From NCBI GenBank assembly GCA_964036275.1, contig OZ038433.1, positions 21,881,985 through 21,945,984 on the forward strand: 64,000 nucleotides of DNA, given 5' to 3'. Source of the stretch: Litoditis marina (lineage: Eukaryota > Nematoda > Chromadorea > Rhabditida > Rhabditidae). Positions within the stretch are counted from its first letter, which is position 1, and each line of letters opens with the position of its first letter. This document shows, in pieces, positions 33,716-46,323 of the stretch. The notes under the pieces were generated by a model. That model saw only the letters and a program-made list of their open reading frames with translations, was not told the DNA's origin and did not search any database. Made by a program: the position numbers and the translations under genes.

Positions 33716-35662
33716 AAATCTTGAGAAATGTCCAATTACAGTCCCACATTTGGTTAGATGTGAAAAGTCATTTGTTTCATAACGAACCACTGCTCTATTC
33801 TATTTCACAGTTTGAACTTATACTGTCGTTCGATCTACAACAGATCAGAGTTTCAGTTCAGGACTGAAAGAAGATTTAATGCAAGCACAATGAGTGTACA
33901 GTTTCTACATTGGTAGAGTTCCAATAGTTGTGTTCTGTGTCCACAATTGGTGTCAGCCTTTCCAACTTCCAACTTTGTTTGCTCTATTCCATGGGACAAT
34001 TTGCCTCTTTCAGTCCGGCCATCTCCATTTCATGAACCCAATTACGCATTAAGCGATGATTAAAAGAAATGGAAATTGGCGCTAGTAGTGGTGCACGGGC
34101 ATGGCTGCACACACGCTCTTCTATTCACAACGTTGTTCATTATGTCATTATGAGCACTGATGATTTGATGTTCTTTGAACTAAGTTGCTCTGCAAGAGTA
34201 AAGCGAAGCACTCGAGGCTAGCCAGTTTTAGCTAAATCATCAACTTCAACTTGTAGTTCAGATTTCAAACCACTGATATGCGTCTAATCAATGTACAATC
34301 TACCGATCTCGTTTGATCGTTTCCGCTTCATTGCATCTAAAATATGCAGCTCGAAACGCAATCCTTCTGGTCAGTAGCACATTCTTTTCCTCCGAGTGAC
34401 ACTGGCGCTGCTAGAACTTGGTCATCTGGTCTCGGATAGTATGCGAAACTAAGAGACGCACAACGTTTTTCCACACTTCAAAGTTCGCCGCTGTTACCTT
34501 CTCTCAATCACGATACACTGAAGCGTGGAAGAATGTTTCTGGTACCGTTTTTCTGTCTTTCCGACGAGCCAGCTGATGCCTGAACATTTGGTTGTGTTGT
34601 AGTTCTCTCACAATTTGCTGGTATCGGTTAGAACAGAAAAGACCAGTGTTTTTACAGGGCTCACTATTTCCAAAGCAGGCCTATACCATGTATGTTACAT
34701 TGTGTCTACGGTATCTGTAGTAGGACCCCGCCGTTTCTCGTTTGAAATCCCTGACTAACAGCGTGATTTAAAGATCAAACTACAATTATGCTCAGAGTAC
34801 CTCCGAATTTTGATTGTTTTTTTGTTAATTCTCTACTCTATTCCGCTATTTAACTGCAAAAGTAGAAGTGGGAAACACGTATGTGCATACTTCGATTTTC
34901 CTTCACGTTGTACGCCAATTTGTTTCTGTGGTCTGTGGTTGATGTATGTTTTTCAGCTTGGTCACCGTGAACTGATGAACTTTTGATGTTTCTCCAGATT
35001 GAAGTCATATTATTGCTCCTGGATAATTGGAACGCTCGTCAAAATATGACACACACTGTTTTTATTCACCCTCTTATCTGATTTCTCTCAACCCCCAACG
35101 ATAGAGTATTCGCAATTGAAGTAGCGAAGAACCAGATTGTTTATACTTATTTCACTTTCTGAATCTGCAAACAGAAAATTTTGTTATGGACAATGACTTG
35201 TTCACAACAAAGTTCTGATTTTGCAACCTACTAACGTTGATAGTTCTCCTTTTTGTCACCACATGACGTGCACAGGGCTTTTTTTACAGTTTCAGAATGT
35301 GACTTTGCCATCGAGGTCATGAAATTATCAGGCCATTTTACAACAAATTTGAGCTACCCGATAAACTCAAGCGGTTATTCACTGAGTTTTCAGCAAATTC
35401 ATTTCGAGAATTGTCCACTTACAGTCTACATGTTTTTCCTAATTTTGTTCTGGTGTGGAAAGAACATCAGAAATGTTTGTGGTAGACTTTCTGAAGTACA
35501 TAGTTGCTAATGTCTTATCACATTTCACTTAACGTCTAGCAACTGGAAGTATTTTGACAAGCAATTTTCTTTTATATAGATAATTCTCTATATTACTGTT
35601 GGAGTATGTCGTATGTGTTTTACAAAATATTATCTTCTAGTTGTTCTTTCAGAGTTGAAGCA

Positions 35663-38600
35663 ATGAACGATTCTGTAGCAGTGGGCGAAAACTACTACGA
35701 TGGTCCCGTGCAATTGACCCACTTCATGAAGGTATACTCCGTTCCACAAAATCGTGAATACATACAGTACTTAACTTTCCAGCGATCATATGTTTCAGGT
35801 TTCAGTTATGTGCGTTCTTTCTCTGAGCCGGTGTTGAGTAAACTCTCAAAACGCTAAAACTTAAAAAAATTGTTTTGTCCTATATTAAAGCTGTCCTAAT
35901 ATCACAGTACAGACTATATGAGACAACGTGTGCGAAAGCGTTTTGTTTGAACAGAGAAACATAACTTTCCAGGTGGTGTGCATCTGTTTCTACTGTATCC
36001 TATGCATTTGTTCCGTGTATGGTAACCTTTTGGTTATCCTTGTCATCGTACACTTTCGACGGTTGTGGACCGCCACCAACATACTCATTCTCAACCTGGC
36101 CATCGGTAAGAACTCCATCAGAATTGTACAATTGTCAGGCGGTATTCAGGATGATCCCAGGCTCTTCATCACAGCCTGCGTCTCCCAAAACAGACGCTCT
36201 TTCTCTCCTCTCGAGTGGCGCCGGGATTAGGGTGTCGAAAAATAGTGCGCAAACCAAGAGACGCAGGCTGGGATGAAATGAGCGTGATGTTCTAGCATAA
36301 CAGACTTACATCAATCGTCACATTGCTTACCGACGATTAACGTGTGCGTGCACATGCGTATAAAGCAGACTATAGTGACACAGTATAACCGTTCACAATC
36401 AACAGTTTGCAGTCTCACGATTATTCTGGGCGGGTAGACGCTCAAAATAGCAGAAGCTGAAAGCGCAGTCATTCGAAACAGAGACCACACTTACTATTCT
36501 GAGAATGTTTAAATATGCATACACCGTACACTAATGGAATCAGATTTTAAAGTCTCGCTGAACCTTGACATTTTGGTATATTGTTGATTCAAAATGGAAT
36601 CACTAGTGAAATGATAGTGTTTGCAAGTCAAAGGCAAACTGTTCGAGTTTTGTTTTCAGCGGATCTTCTGATAGCCTTCTTCTGCATGCCTTTTTCCTAC
36701 TGGGCGGTGCTTATTTTCGACGACCAAAGATGGATTTTCGGCCAGACCATGTGTTCTTTGCTCTCGTTCCTACAGGGAGTGGCCGTTTTCCTCAGCTCAT
36801 GGACGCTCGTCGTCATTAGGTAAACAGACTCGAGTTGAACAGCAGTTCGGGTGGAGAAAGTCATTGAAAACTGGGAATATGACTCAAACTTCATCATCTA
36901 CCAATCTAAACTCGTAAATATATCTGTGATTCATCACGTTGCTGCTCAGTTCGGTAGATGTAATGGATAACTATAGTTCGTTTCACCAATCGATGACTTT
37001 CTACAGTAATCTTTCAAAAATTCAAACCCATTTATCTAGTCAACAAACAGAATTTAAGATTCACTGTTTTGCATGCTTGTAGTACCCAAAGTGGAAAACG
37101 AAATCACAACGTTTAAACTATGTATCACACCTACAAGATATTATAAATTCACTTAAAAGTTTTATTATCTTACTGTAGAGGGCTATTGTTTCGTGAAACA
37201 GACTATAGAAGTAGTAATATGCATAGAAAATTAGTTCAAAAACGAAAAAATATCGATAATTATTTCAGTTTTGACCGTTGGATGGCGATAATGTTCGTGT
37301 TGTCCCCAAGAATGAGACTGACCCGGAAGAGAGCTGTTTATCTTGTTTTGGCTACGTGGTGCTTCAGGTAAACAAAACAAGCCATAGGTTGTTTTGAGTG
37401 ATCAATTCTTGTTTGGAATCTGATCTCAAGACTTACATGACTTAATTTCGACCGAAAAGCACTGCGATGAAACTACAAACACATGCGGATAGGGCAACGT
37501 ACGCCGTATAGCTTGAAAAACGAAATCTTATATCATCAACTAGTTGGCCATGAAAATCATCAAGATTATGTTCATATTCACCTCGAATGATATAGTCTTT
37601 TCCATTCCTACTGAGACTCCTACAGTAGGATTTCAAAACTTCCGAGCCATTTTGCTCACTTACTTTTGATCGGATAAGTTCAGGATTTTCGTACCTCCTT
37701 CTCGTTCTCAGGAAGAGTAAATATACGAGAGCATTTTCCATAAACTACATTTTCAGCTTCACAACAGCCTTCGAAAAGTTTGTAAGGTTACTGTAGGAGT
37801 CTCAGTAGGAATGGTGTGAACTATATATACTTTATGGCAATGAAGCTGCTGCTCCATTATGGCTTCTATGCTGCTGCTCCATCATGGCTGCTTACTGCAC
37901 GACTTGAAGACACATTCCTCACTAGTTCTATATCTGTGGACAATTCGCAAAAAAAACGGATTCTTGTTTCAGTACCCTGATGGCCCTCCCCCTGCTCTTT
38001 GTGACCAGATCGACTATTCGGGCGGAAGGAGTTTGGAGTTGCGGCGAGGACTGGACATTCTTCCAAAACGCAGCTCAGGTCAACATTCTCGTTTCTTTCT
38101 TTCAAATAAAAATTCTTTCATAGGATTAAGACACGCTTCTCTCATTAAACAAAACTGTGAGCAACTCAGATTCGAGATTCACCTTACCGTAGTTCATTAA
38201 CGGAAAAGCAGTTCGAGCCTTATCCCTCCTGTCATGTGAGTGTTCTTTGATCTCGGTGCCTTCTAGTGGAACACATGATCGGTAATATCACATCCGTCAT
38301 ATCTCTCAGATATTATTTGTTCATTCGTGGATAAATCGCGGATGTCTACGAGAATTCTCTGTGAACAAAAATTCACCTGTATTTGCTGTCGGTACGAATA
38401 AACAGGGATATTGCGTAGGATCGTGTTTACCGTTCCAATAGAATGTCAGAGACTAAATCTCAATCCAAAATTCACAACCCGAAAATTATACGGGGGGGGG
38501 GAGTTAAAAAAACTAATATATATTCTGCAATCAGCTGAGCAAATGTTGAAAAAGAAACCTCCATAGAAGCCATGTCTATATATGAGGTTTGTGTAACTAT

Positions 38601-41600
38601 TAGTATATTTCGTGATAGTTACGAACGTACAGACATAATGTCCAAACTTGGCATTCCAGGTCCAATCCTACTACAACACAGCGGTAATTGTGCTGCAGTA
38701 TGTGGTCCCCCAGACGGTTCTTATAATAACCTACACTTTCATCGGAATGAAAATGTGGAACAGCAGGGTGCCCTGCTCAATTTCCAACAAGAAAATCGTG
38801 ATGGAAAGACATGAAAGTGTCAAGAAGGTGAGAAAACAAACAAAAATCGAAATAAGATAAATGCTCAAAAAAAGTAACAAACTTACAATAAACACATTAT
38901 GAACGCATCTCCTGGTTGTATGAAGATCTTTTTAAATTTTATATTTCCCACCGTCGTTTCACTTACAGAATAAGGTTACACATCTAAACTTTTCCAATCA
39001 TTGCAATCTAATTGACTCCATTCAACCAATATGTCCCAGTTCATATTTCAATCGATACTTGTTTAGCTAATTCCGATGGTCATATTGATTTCTGCCCTGT
39101 TCGCCATGTGCTGGCTACCCCTTCTTCTTCTCATAAATGTCGTCGTTGTCTACTGGGAGTCTGCCGCGTCCTGGTCGTATATTCTGTACGCATGGTACGT
39201 CAAAAAAAAAGAAAATCAAATTAGAGAGTCATAATTTTTCAGCGAACTTACCTTTAAGTTGCTCGCTACATACTGGCAGTTTGAATTTCCCTTGCCGGGA
39301 CATACACGCGACCGCTGGTCACTTTCCAATGACATGCCTGCGACGTACATAAACCGCCACCATGATATTCAAAAAAATATCTTTTTCAAACGTCTCTTCC
39401 TTCCATTTCTCAAAGGAAAATAGGAATCATTACCTGTTGCTCAGCCATTTAATCACTGCTTATGACAAAAACGCGAGCGTTGCCCAGTTGAAAGCGAATC
39501 GGGCCTGTCATTTGCTCAGCTGTAACTGGCTAATCATGCGTTTTGTTCAAACACCAAAAAAATACAAAACGGCACACTGATCAACTGAATCAGGGGGTGG
39601 CTTCGAAATAACTATGAATTGTTGTCGTCAAAACATGGACCAGCGAAACATCAAGGTTAGGTGTAGTTATAAAGGGACCGTACCTCTATAATGTGCAAAA
39701 ATGTCATTTGTTCTGTTTCGAGATGAAAGTTCATACCTTACGTACAGAGAGTTCAAGACACCGTATTATTACGGAGCAAAGTAGAAGCGAACAGGATTTG
39801 AGTTACTGTATTGCAACAATCCTTAACCGATCATTGCTCTGTAGTTTTGATTATATTTACGAATCTTCCTTCTCAGATTCCATATTGGTAATTTTGGCCA
39901 TGTTTTGAATATGGTTTTGTAATTTTATGGATATTTTGAACATTTTGTACGTAGGTGAACTCGGCGGTGTATGTACGTGCGCGTGGTCGCGCCGCATTTT
40001 TGAGAACACGGAGAAAGACAGGACTTGACACCTAGATGAATGATTTTGGTTTTTAACGTGAACAGTATCGACTAATCAGCTCGAACCTCCAAATTAAAGA
40101 GGAACGGTCCCTTTAATAGTCGTCCTGCACAGTCACAAAATTGACTAGAAAACACTAGTACACCAAACATAATGTTATAATCTTCTCAGATCACTTTTTC
40201 TCATTGTGTGAGCGCAGTGGGATCAGACTACAAACACATCGGTATAGTTCGTTTCATTCCCACTGAGACATGTTGGCATTGTGCCAAAATGTTCGGATGA
40301 CTATTTCTTAGAGTAGACGTAAATGTTCTAAAGAAATTTTTTTTTGAAAGAAATTTTTTATTCACGTGTTCTTATTAGACTGGACAACCACTAACAAAGA
40401 TTTAAAGTAGTGAAAAATAGCTTTGAATATTCATTGGCACGCTGCCAAGTCTCAGTGGGAATGACCGGAACTATACACGAGGTATGCTGACCTATTGCCA
40501 GGTGTTTGTAGTTTGATCCCGTTGATTTTTGGTGAAAATCCGTAAATTATTGAATTTCAAATTGAAACGTACATTTAGGTACAATGTATATTTAGGTGGT
40601 TTGCGCACGGTCTGGCCATGATGCACTCCATCGTGAACCCGATAGTCTACTACCTGAGAAACGCGCGATTCCGCGAAGGGTTCTGCTACTTTTCGCGATT
40701 CCTTCCTTTCGTTCACTTCACGGAGTTCAAGCTGCTGGCGGACAATAAGAGGTAAAACATGTCATTTGTGAATATTGTTAAAGTGGCAATCCTTTATGTT
40801 TCAGAACAATGTGTAAATTTGACAATACAATGTATCAGACCACTTTTACGATTTTTCTAATCAAAAGTGTGATATCTTATCTATAAAATTCTAAATTATT
40901 AATTCTCCAGGACACTATTTGCACTTTGAATTGTCTAGTCGTCAATTTGTGTCCGTGTTTGCTTGAGAGCCAATCAAACGTTAGATTGTGTTTGTTCACC
41001 ATTTGCCCATAATTAGGAGTTATAGTCGTTGCCAACGGAAAAGGGGGAGGGTACTGTACATCTCACTTTCCGCTGTGTACGCACACATGTCTTCGATTCC
41101 ATAGCTAGACCGTCAAGTGCACTGGCAGTGGTTAGCGCCTTGCTACGAATATTTCGCTCGCAGGTTCGATTCCGGCGAGCGACATAAATTTATAAATTTC
41201 GCACCCATTATGTACATCTGTGAAACGTCTATGTCGGGTGATAGCTGAGAAATCTTTACGCCAAACATTTACAAGAGGCAAATAACGAAAATCTCAGACA
41301 GAGAGAGCACGAATGTAACCAAAAAAATCCCATGTGGTACTGAATCGAACGTAATAAGTGAACTCCGTGTATTGTCTGTTGTTCTCGCATGATATCTGTT
41401 CCCTCTGTAATATAGGAATGTCCTAGGTCCCGCAGCGGTGTTCTACCTTCACAGTCTGGACTTTCGGTGAGAATTCAGATTGTCAATCAAGTCTCCATGT
41501 TTTCAAGGAAAAAGTAGAGCTGTCGCTTATCGAGTTCGAATAGACTTGGAAAACTTCGAGCACTCATATGTTTTCTTTAATTAACGAGTCCAAGTGTTGC

Positions 41601-42080
41601 AACCCTAGTGAGAATGCATACATGTTAGAAGTTAATTATCAAAGTTCAAAGAGTCACGTACAACAACAAAAATAACTTTGTGTACGTTTTCACTGAACTT
41701 CATGAGTTCTGATGTGTTCAACATGCTGTACGTGAAATGGCGTAAACAAAGTAGTTTTGATGTCCACCGTAAACGTAAACCCTATTCAACTACCATGTGT
41801 CGTTCCACCGAAATTTTATTTCGATTCAGCTATCGAGAAACAAATTGCGTCTTAGGAGTTGTTGGGAACAATGCCAGAAAATCACATCTTTTACGAGACT
41901 TGAAAAATATGCGTATACACGCAATCCGAAATTAACGAAACGAAACGTACATGTGTTGGATTAATGTTTTCACCTTTCGATCATTAAAAAATTGTTTGTT
42001 TCACAAGTAATACTGAAAGTTATATTTATTTAATGGCCGAACTTTTCAGATTCGAAAAACTCGTGACACTCAAGAATTAG
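35663..42080 (+). CDS. Rhodopsin-type neuropeptide receptor GPCR (NPR-like)
   Basis: Exons: 35663-35731, 35973-36105, 36660-36819, 37269-37367, 37973-38078, 38660-38827, 39067-39194, 40596-40751, 42050-42080; every junction is in phase and gives 349 aa. A TTCTTTCAG acceptor lies 10 bases before the ATG (likely SL site). TM1 has GNLLVILVIV and TM2 NLAIADLLIAFFCMP. TM3 ends SFDRWMAI, so the DRY motif is DRW. A Cys at the start of TM3 (TMCSLL) can pair with one in loop 2 (WSCGEDW). TM6 has CWLP and TM7 NPIVYY (NPxxY). The 23-residue N terminus carries one NDS sequon. The pattern fits the neuropeptide Y/RFamide-like receptors expanded in nematodes; the exact orthologue and ligand cannot be named. 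It would act at the plasma membrane through G proteins. Introns carry several MITEs. Confidence 0.93.
36160..36300. repeat. Family S foldback repeat in a receptor intron
   Basis: CACAGCCTGCGTCTC and GAGACGCAGGCTGGGATGA form an inverted pair around about 70 bases; the right half matches 32410-32500. It lies in the intron after TM1/TM2 exon 35973-36105. Confidence 0.7.
36974..37205 (+). mobile_element. 232-bp TA-flanked MITE (family M), copy 3
   Basis: TAGTTCGTTTCACCAATCGA start, matching inverted end, TA flanks at 36972-36973 and 37206-37207. In the receptor intron between TM3 and the DRW exon. Confidence 0.92.
37593..37823. mobile_element. 231-bp TA-flanked MITE (family N), copy 1
   Basis: The inverted ends read TAGTCTTTTCCATTCCTACT and TAGTTCACACCATTCCTACT, followed by GAGACTCCTACAGTA in both, with TA on each side. 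The first bases recall family M but the rest differs. In the receptor intron before exon 37973. Confidence 0.85.
40245..40473. mobile_element. 229-bp TA-flanked MITE (family N), copy 2
   Basis: Ends TAGTTCGTTTCATTCCCACT and, inverted, TAGTTCCGGTCATTCCCACT, then GAGAC in both. TA flanks at 40243-40244 and 40474-40475. It is inserted next to a family T repeat (GATCAGACTACAAACACATC on the left). Confidence 0.85.
41112..41183 (+). other. tRNA-like sequence, probably a decayed tRNA or SINE head
   Basis: CTGGCAGTGGTTAGCGCC resembles a tRNA A box and D arm, and GGTTCGATTCC is an exact B box/T loop, at tRNA-like spacing (about 72 bases overall). Acceptor-stem pairing is only partial (GTC with GAC) and no clean anticodon stem is seen, so a functional tRNA is unlikely. 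It lies in the last intron of the neuropeptide receptor. Confidence 0.35.
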
Positions 42081-42936
42081 TCAGTCTCTCTCCGAAGGAA
42101 AAGCTATTGATAGCCGAGAAAGATTTTCGATAAAGGTGTAGAAATTGTCATCACGGTTTAAACTACGTTCAGGCTGTAACATGTCATCCCCATGATTCAA
42201 TTCTGCGCAGTATTTTGCGAGACTCGTTTATAATTTGTACTGTAGGTGCCCACGTCAAAACAGAACAGACTATACTCGACCATCAGTAGAGACTAGAGAC
42301 ACAGATTTATTAGGGCCGGGTTTCATTCGAGTCGCTATTAGGTACACTATTTTTTCTCGTAACTCATAACGTGGTAAAATTTTCTTCCCGATCTCTCCGA
42401 TTACATGTTTTCTATTGATTACTTTGCGAATTTCTCTATGTCTTCAGTTATGAACAGATACCTCATAAACAATGAACTCTTTCTCTTCGTTCTCTAGGCT
42501 TTTTTTTGAAATATAGTACATTCGAAATAACCCATGCTACAGGAAAGAATGAAATGGATTTCATGCTAGAAATTGGATACGTGATTCATAAATGTTACGG
42601 TCAGAAATGTAGAAAAACATAAAACAACATCAAACTAATGTATTCGAATGAGCATTAGCCCATCAATGTTTGAGCACGGTACTCGGTACGTTGTGCGTCA
42701 TAGCCACTTCACCGTGTAGCCAATCCGAAAGGATCGGAACTAGAGTTACTGTACATTTGAAATGTTTTTCCAACCAACATTCGTACTGAACAGAACCATT
42801 CTGAACGGTTGTGTGGGCAACTTCCCAATTACGCGGGCAAACTCATATTCACAGGATCATAGCAGTCCAACCACCAGTTAATCAATTGTTCATTGCACAT
42901 GGTTCGGTTGTCACAGGTATTGATTTAAGATTAAAG
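42081..42936. other. Intergenic between convergent genes; nothing recognised
   Basis: AT-rich sequence between the neuropeptide receptor stop and the stop of the opposite-strand chemoreceptor. No repeat, hairpin or coding exon was supported. Confidence 0.5.
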
Positions 42937-45467
42937 CTAAAGTGTCGTTGTTCGTGTTTTGAAGGAAGTGTGAGCGACAGTTGAGACTGAGGAATTGCTC
43001 GGTTTCGACGTGTGAAAAGTTGCCTGACGCAAAGAAGTATTGAGATAGAGCGGGGCCGCCACTTGTAACAGAAAGTTGAACGCGTCGATGTAGAACCTGC
43101 AAGAAACATGCCCTCAAAAACACTGAGCTGACGTTATCGAGCATGCAACTAATATTTTTGTAGACTCATCGATTTGATGAAGATGAAGTTTTCCAAGGTT
43201 TCTTCTGTATTGGAGCATTTGATTTTTGCTTCATTTATGTATGAAACTGAAAGTAATCAAAAATACATACCAAAGATCTCCAGCGAAACCAAACAAAAAG
43301 TTGATCTGTAGTGATATGGACAGGTAGAGTATGACGTAGCGGGCCAGCTCGAATAGCATAGGCAAAGAAGACAGCGCCGCACAACTCAGAAGTCGAATAT
43401 CCATGCTCTAAAACACGTTTTTGCTTCATTAGGGGTTTCTCTTCTATAATTATTCATTCCTACTTCTTCAACAGTCCAATAGGACATCTGTTGATGATAT
43501 TCCAATTCCGCATTTGGAAAAAAGTTCACAAATGTAACGGTCAGTTTGTTTGAAAGCTGGAAGTCACATGTGACGTTCGATTATTCTGATTAAATCCTTG
43601 CGAAACGTCTTTTTGCGCTCGAAACCCAGTTTAGATTATAATATTGATTGAGTGCGAGTAGAGCATGATACCGCGGTTTCGCAACATACCTTTTTCTGAT
43701 CCGTGTGTAGAACCGCATAACCATAGAAGTAGATACAGCAGACACAAACTACCACAGCCGTAGCTAGGTAGGTATACAGTTTGACCTAAAACATCTGCCT
43801 TCGTGACACAAGAGTGCCCATCAGTTCATACTCTCTCGCGTCTGTCGCACTAATACGCGAATCAGATGAAAAAGCAGGAATCCTCACAAACACGGCCTGA
43901 TTCTATAGGGTCTGGTCATGCCAGTGGTGAGCTCGATCTGATCGATAACCTGATCTCAGTCTGGCCTGGCCACAAAGTTGCCAATTTCCTATGTATAAGA
44001 ACGCAGAGAACTTTTTGCCAATTAGCAAGCCACTTTTGAAGCGGCCTCGACGAGAGAGTGTGCAGGTCAGAGACCCGCATACTGTCTCAGCCTGTCTGCG
44101 GTCTCATGAACCTGCTTTCTGTCTTGCCTTTGTAGCTTGCTAATCACGGAAAATTGGCGGTAATGTTTCTGAGCACAGTGCACATGGTCACAACTTTGAT
44201 AGGGTTTGGGTAGACCCGATCGATCGATAGAGGTTAGTTTGATAGCTCAGATGGTCATCACATAGTTTAGTTCGGAGGTGATCTATTCATGAGGCTTTGC
44301 TACAGTGCCTGGTGTTAATTTTGAACTAGTTCTGGGGGCAACCTACCTCAAACAACCCTCCTCCATAAATCTGAACTCCCTCGTTTTCGACAAACGCGAT
44401 GTCTTTTCTGGATTCCAGCCAGAATGGGATCACCACCACCCCAGCAACCACCCAGATAGAGCACCAACTGAGCAGCACCACGCGTGTCGACCAGATCTTA
44501 ACAGATATCCATTGTAAATTAAAAGCTTCCTGACGTCATTTTTTGTGAAATTAGAATGTTTCACTTACAAGTTAACTATTTTGAGATATTTTGGAACATT
44601 CAATATCATTCAACTTTGATTATATTGTTTCATAGCATCTTTTTGTTTTTACAGAACTTTCATGAATCCCTACCTCTATGAAATTTTGCTGCGGTGTCAA
44701 CTATCCTATTTGTGATTTTGCTCGAAACATGATTATTGGACTCTAACATGTATTTCTCACCTTTCCATAACGAGTTGGATACTTGAATACAGTATATCGA
44801 TTGGCCGCAATGATAACATGATCCAATGCAACTACCGATGGAAGAGCCACTATTCCAAAATAAGTGAACTGAAATTTTCCAGATACAGACGAAACTTAAG
44901 TTGGAAGGGTTGTTCAAATTTTTTGGCAGAACTTTCGGTGTAGAACACTTGCCGATTGCTGTCAAAGTGAACGGCAATAATTTTACCTCGGCGAGTCCTT
45001 TTTGCCCCTCATTGAAGGCGAATAGATAATCAGCCATGGCTGGTCTGTACAGAAGTTCCACAAAGAAAAAGTTGACCAAATCAGTGCACAAATGGAGTAG
45101 GTAGAGGAAATAGAATGAGGAACGAAGCGGTCCGTTTTTCAGCTGTGCTGTAAAACAGAATGGTCGACGTGACCTATGGATGATTCGTAATATCCGAGAT
45201 TTGAAATAACGGATTTAGAAAACTACTTATGAGCAAAAAAGACGAGAAATGGATAAATAAAAACTTTTTGCCGCGCGATTCTTGAGCCAATCGCAGAGAA
45301 AACGATTTCTTCCACTGGTTGTGGTTTTCTGATTAAATTCTGATGTACAACGGAACCGACCACCTACCTCTCCACAAGGTTGCAATAATCCATATGTAAA
45401 GCAGGGCCACAAACCATTTGACATAGATCATTGTCCATTTGAAGGAGTCCAGTAAAAGGTAAATCAT
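42937..45467 (-). CDS. Srg-superfamily-like serpentine chemoreceptor
   Basis: Exons 5' to 3': 45467-45368, 45147-44987, 44868-44761, 44496-44347, 43785-43690, 43407-43271, 43096-42937; all phases agree and give 303 aa. A TTTTCAG acceptor lies 6 bases before the ATG, so the mRNA is probably trans-spliced. Seven hydrophobic segments are visible: around VKWFVALLYIWIIA, YFLYLLHLCTDLVNFFF, VALPSVVALDHVIIAANRY, VVLLSWCSIWVVAGVVV, ATAVVVCVCCIYFYGYAV, CAALSSLPMLFEL and FNFLLQVAAPLYL. TM3 ends in NRY and the next loop has PTRYGKIWS, a pattern typical of Srg/Srv-type nematode receptors. Such proteins act in sensory cilia; the ligand cannot be inferred. A family U repeat lies in the intron between exons 4 and 5. 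Exact subfamily unsure. Confidence 0.85.
43905..44235. repeat. Family U-related repeat in a chemoreceptor intron
   Basis: GCCAATTAGCAAGCCACTTTT, then CGACGAGAGAGTGTGCAGGTC and CTGTCTGCGGTCTCATGAACC, correspond in order to 62385-62500 and in part to 54843-54935. AATTAGCAAGC and GCTTGCTAAT give it an inverted pair. Confidence 0.6.
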
Positions 45468-45473
45468 TTTGTT

Positions 45474-46323
45474 CTGAAAATGACCAGCGATTAGGAGCTG
45501 CGATACAGGGAAACAGCATTCTGCGACAAGCAGTGGTTACATAATATGTATTTAATATGGATTATTATGGGCAAGTCCCCGTGTCTTAGTCGTCGTGAGC
45601 TTTATTATGTTGTGGTCCTCAAATCACAATGAGTTGTCTTCTTATCAAGGACCCCCGTGTGATGATCCTGAGCAACATTCAATCTTGCAATGATCCATTA
45701 TAGAAAACTATATAAACCCAGGAATGCTCGTGAAATGATGATCATGATCATGTGGTGATATCAGGAGTTCTACGACTTACGATAAACTGCTACCACACCC
45801 GGTAACCGGCGATATGGATTGAGCAGTTTTAGAACATGCGTTTCTGAAGATACGATTCGAGCGAAACTATCACGCCACGCCAGTCGAGCGAAAAATACCA
45901 TTTATGAATAACTTAAGAGTTTCAGGTTTTCACTAAGAATGATACCCGAAACGGCCACAGCAACTACTTCAGGACCTGCTGTAAGCTCTCCTTTTATACC
46001 CTAGTTCCCACACATGTTTCGATCACATGGTTTGAACGGAGTTTTCGCACACGTCTGGCAGTTAATTGATGACAGTCACTGCTAACTAATCAGACTCCCA
46101 CAGAGTTCAGTACATTCACCCTCCATTTGCTGGAACAGTCATAAAGTTCACAGGAAAGTACTTTCTTATCTAATAGAAAAGGAGGTCAATTTGTCTTTAA
46201 AAAAACGAGTGTAAAATGAGACGATCAGCTTCCGAGATTGAACTGGATAGAATTTAGAGAATAAGGTCATTAGTTCAAACAGAAAATGAGTTCGGTTTTT
46301 TCAAATTTGCATTTGAGTTTGGG
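45474..46323. other. Spacer between chemoreceptor and its broken paralogue
   Basis: About 850 bases. A short minus-strand frame near 45840-45780 (HVLKLLNPYRRLPGVVAVY) has acceptor- and donor-like flanks but does not join the downstream exon cleanly. Otherwise nothing is supported. Confidence 0.4.

Larger units (their letters stand above)
24725..35662. other. Gene-poor region between channel and neuropeptide receptor
   Basis: About 11 kb with no confidently assembled gene. It holds family U and Q repeats, CT tracts and a short tandem. Weak coding candidates are a signal-peptide-like ORF at 26033-26121 (MRRKITIIDAML, then a hydrophobic stretch), an ORF at 28985-29150 and a cluster of minus-strand ORFs at 30216-31667. 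Confidence 0.5.
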
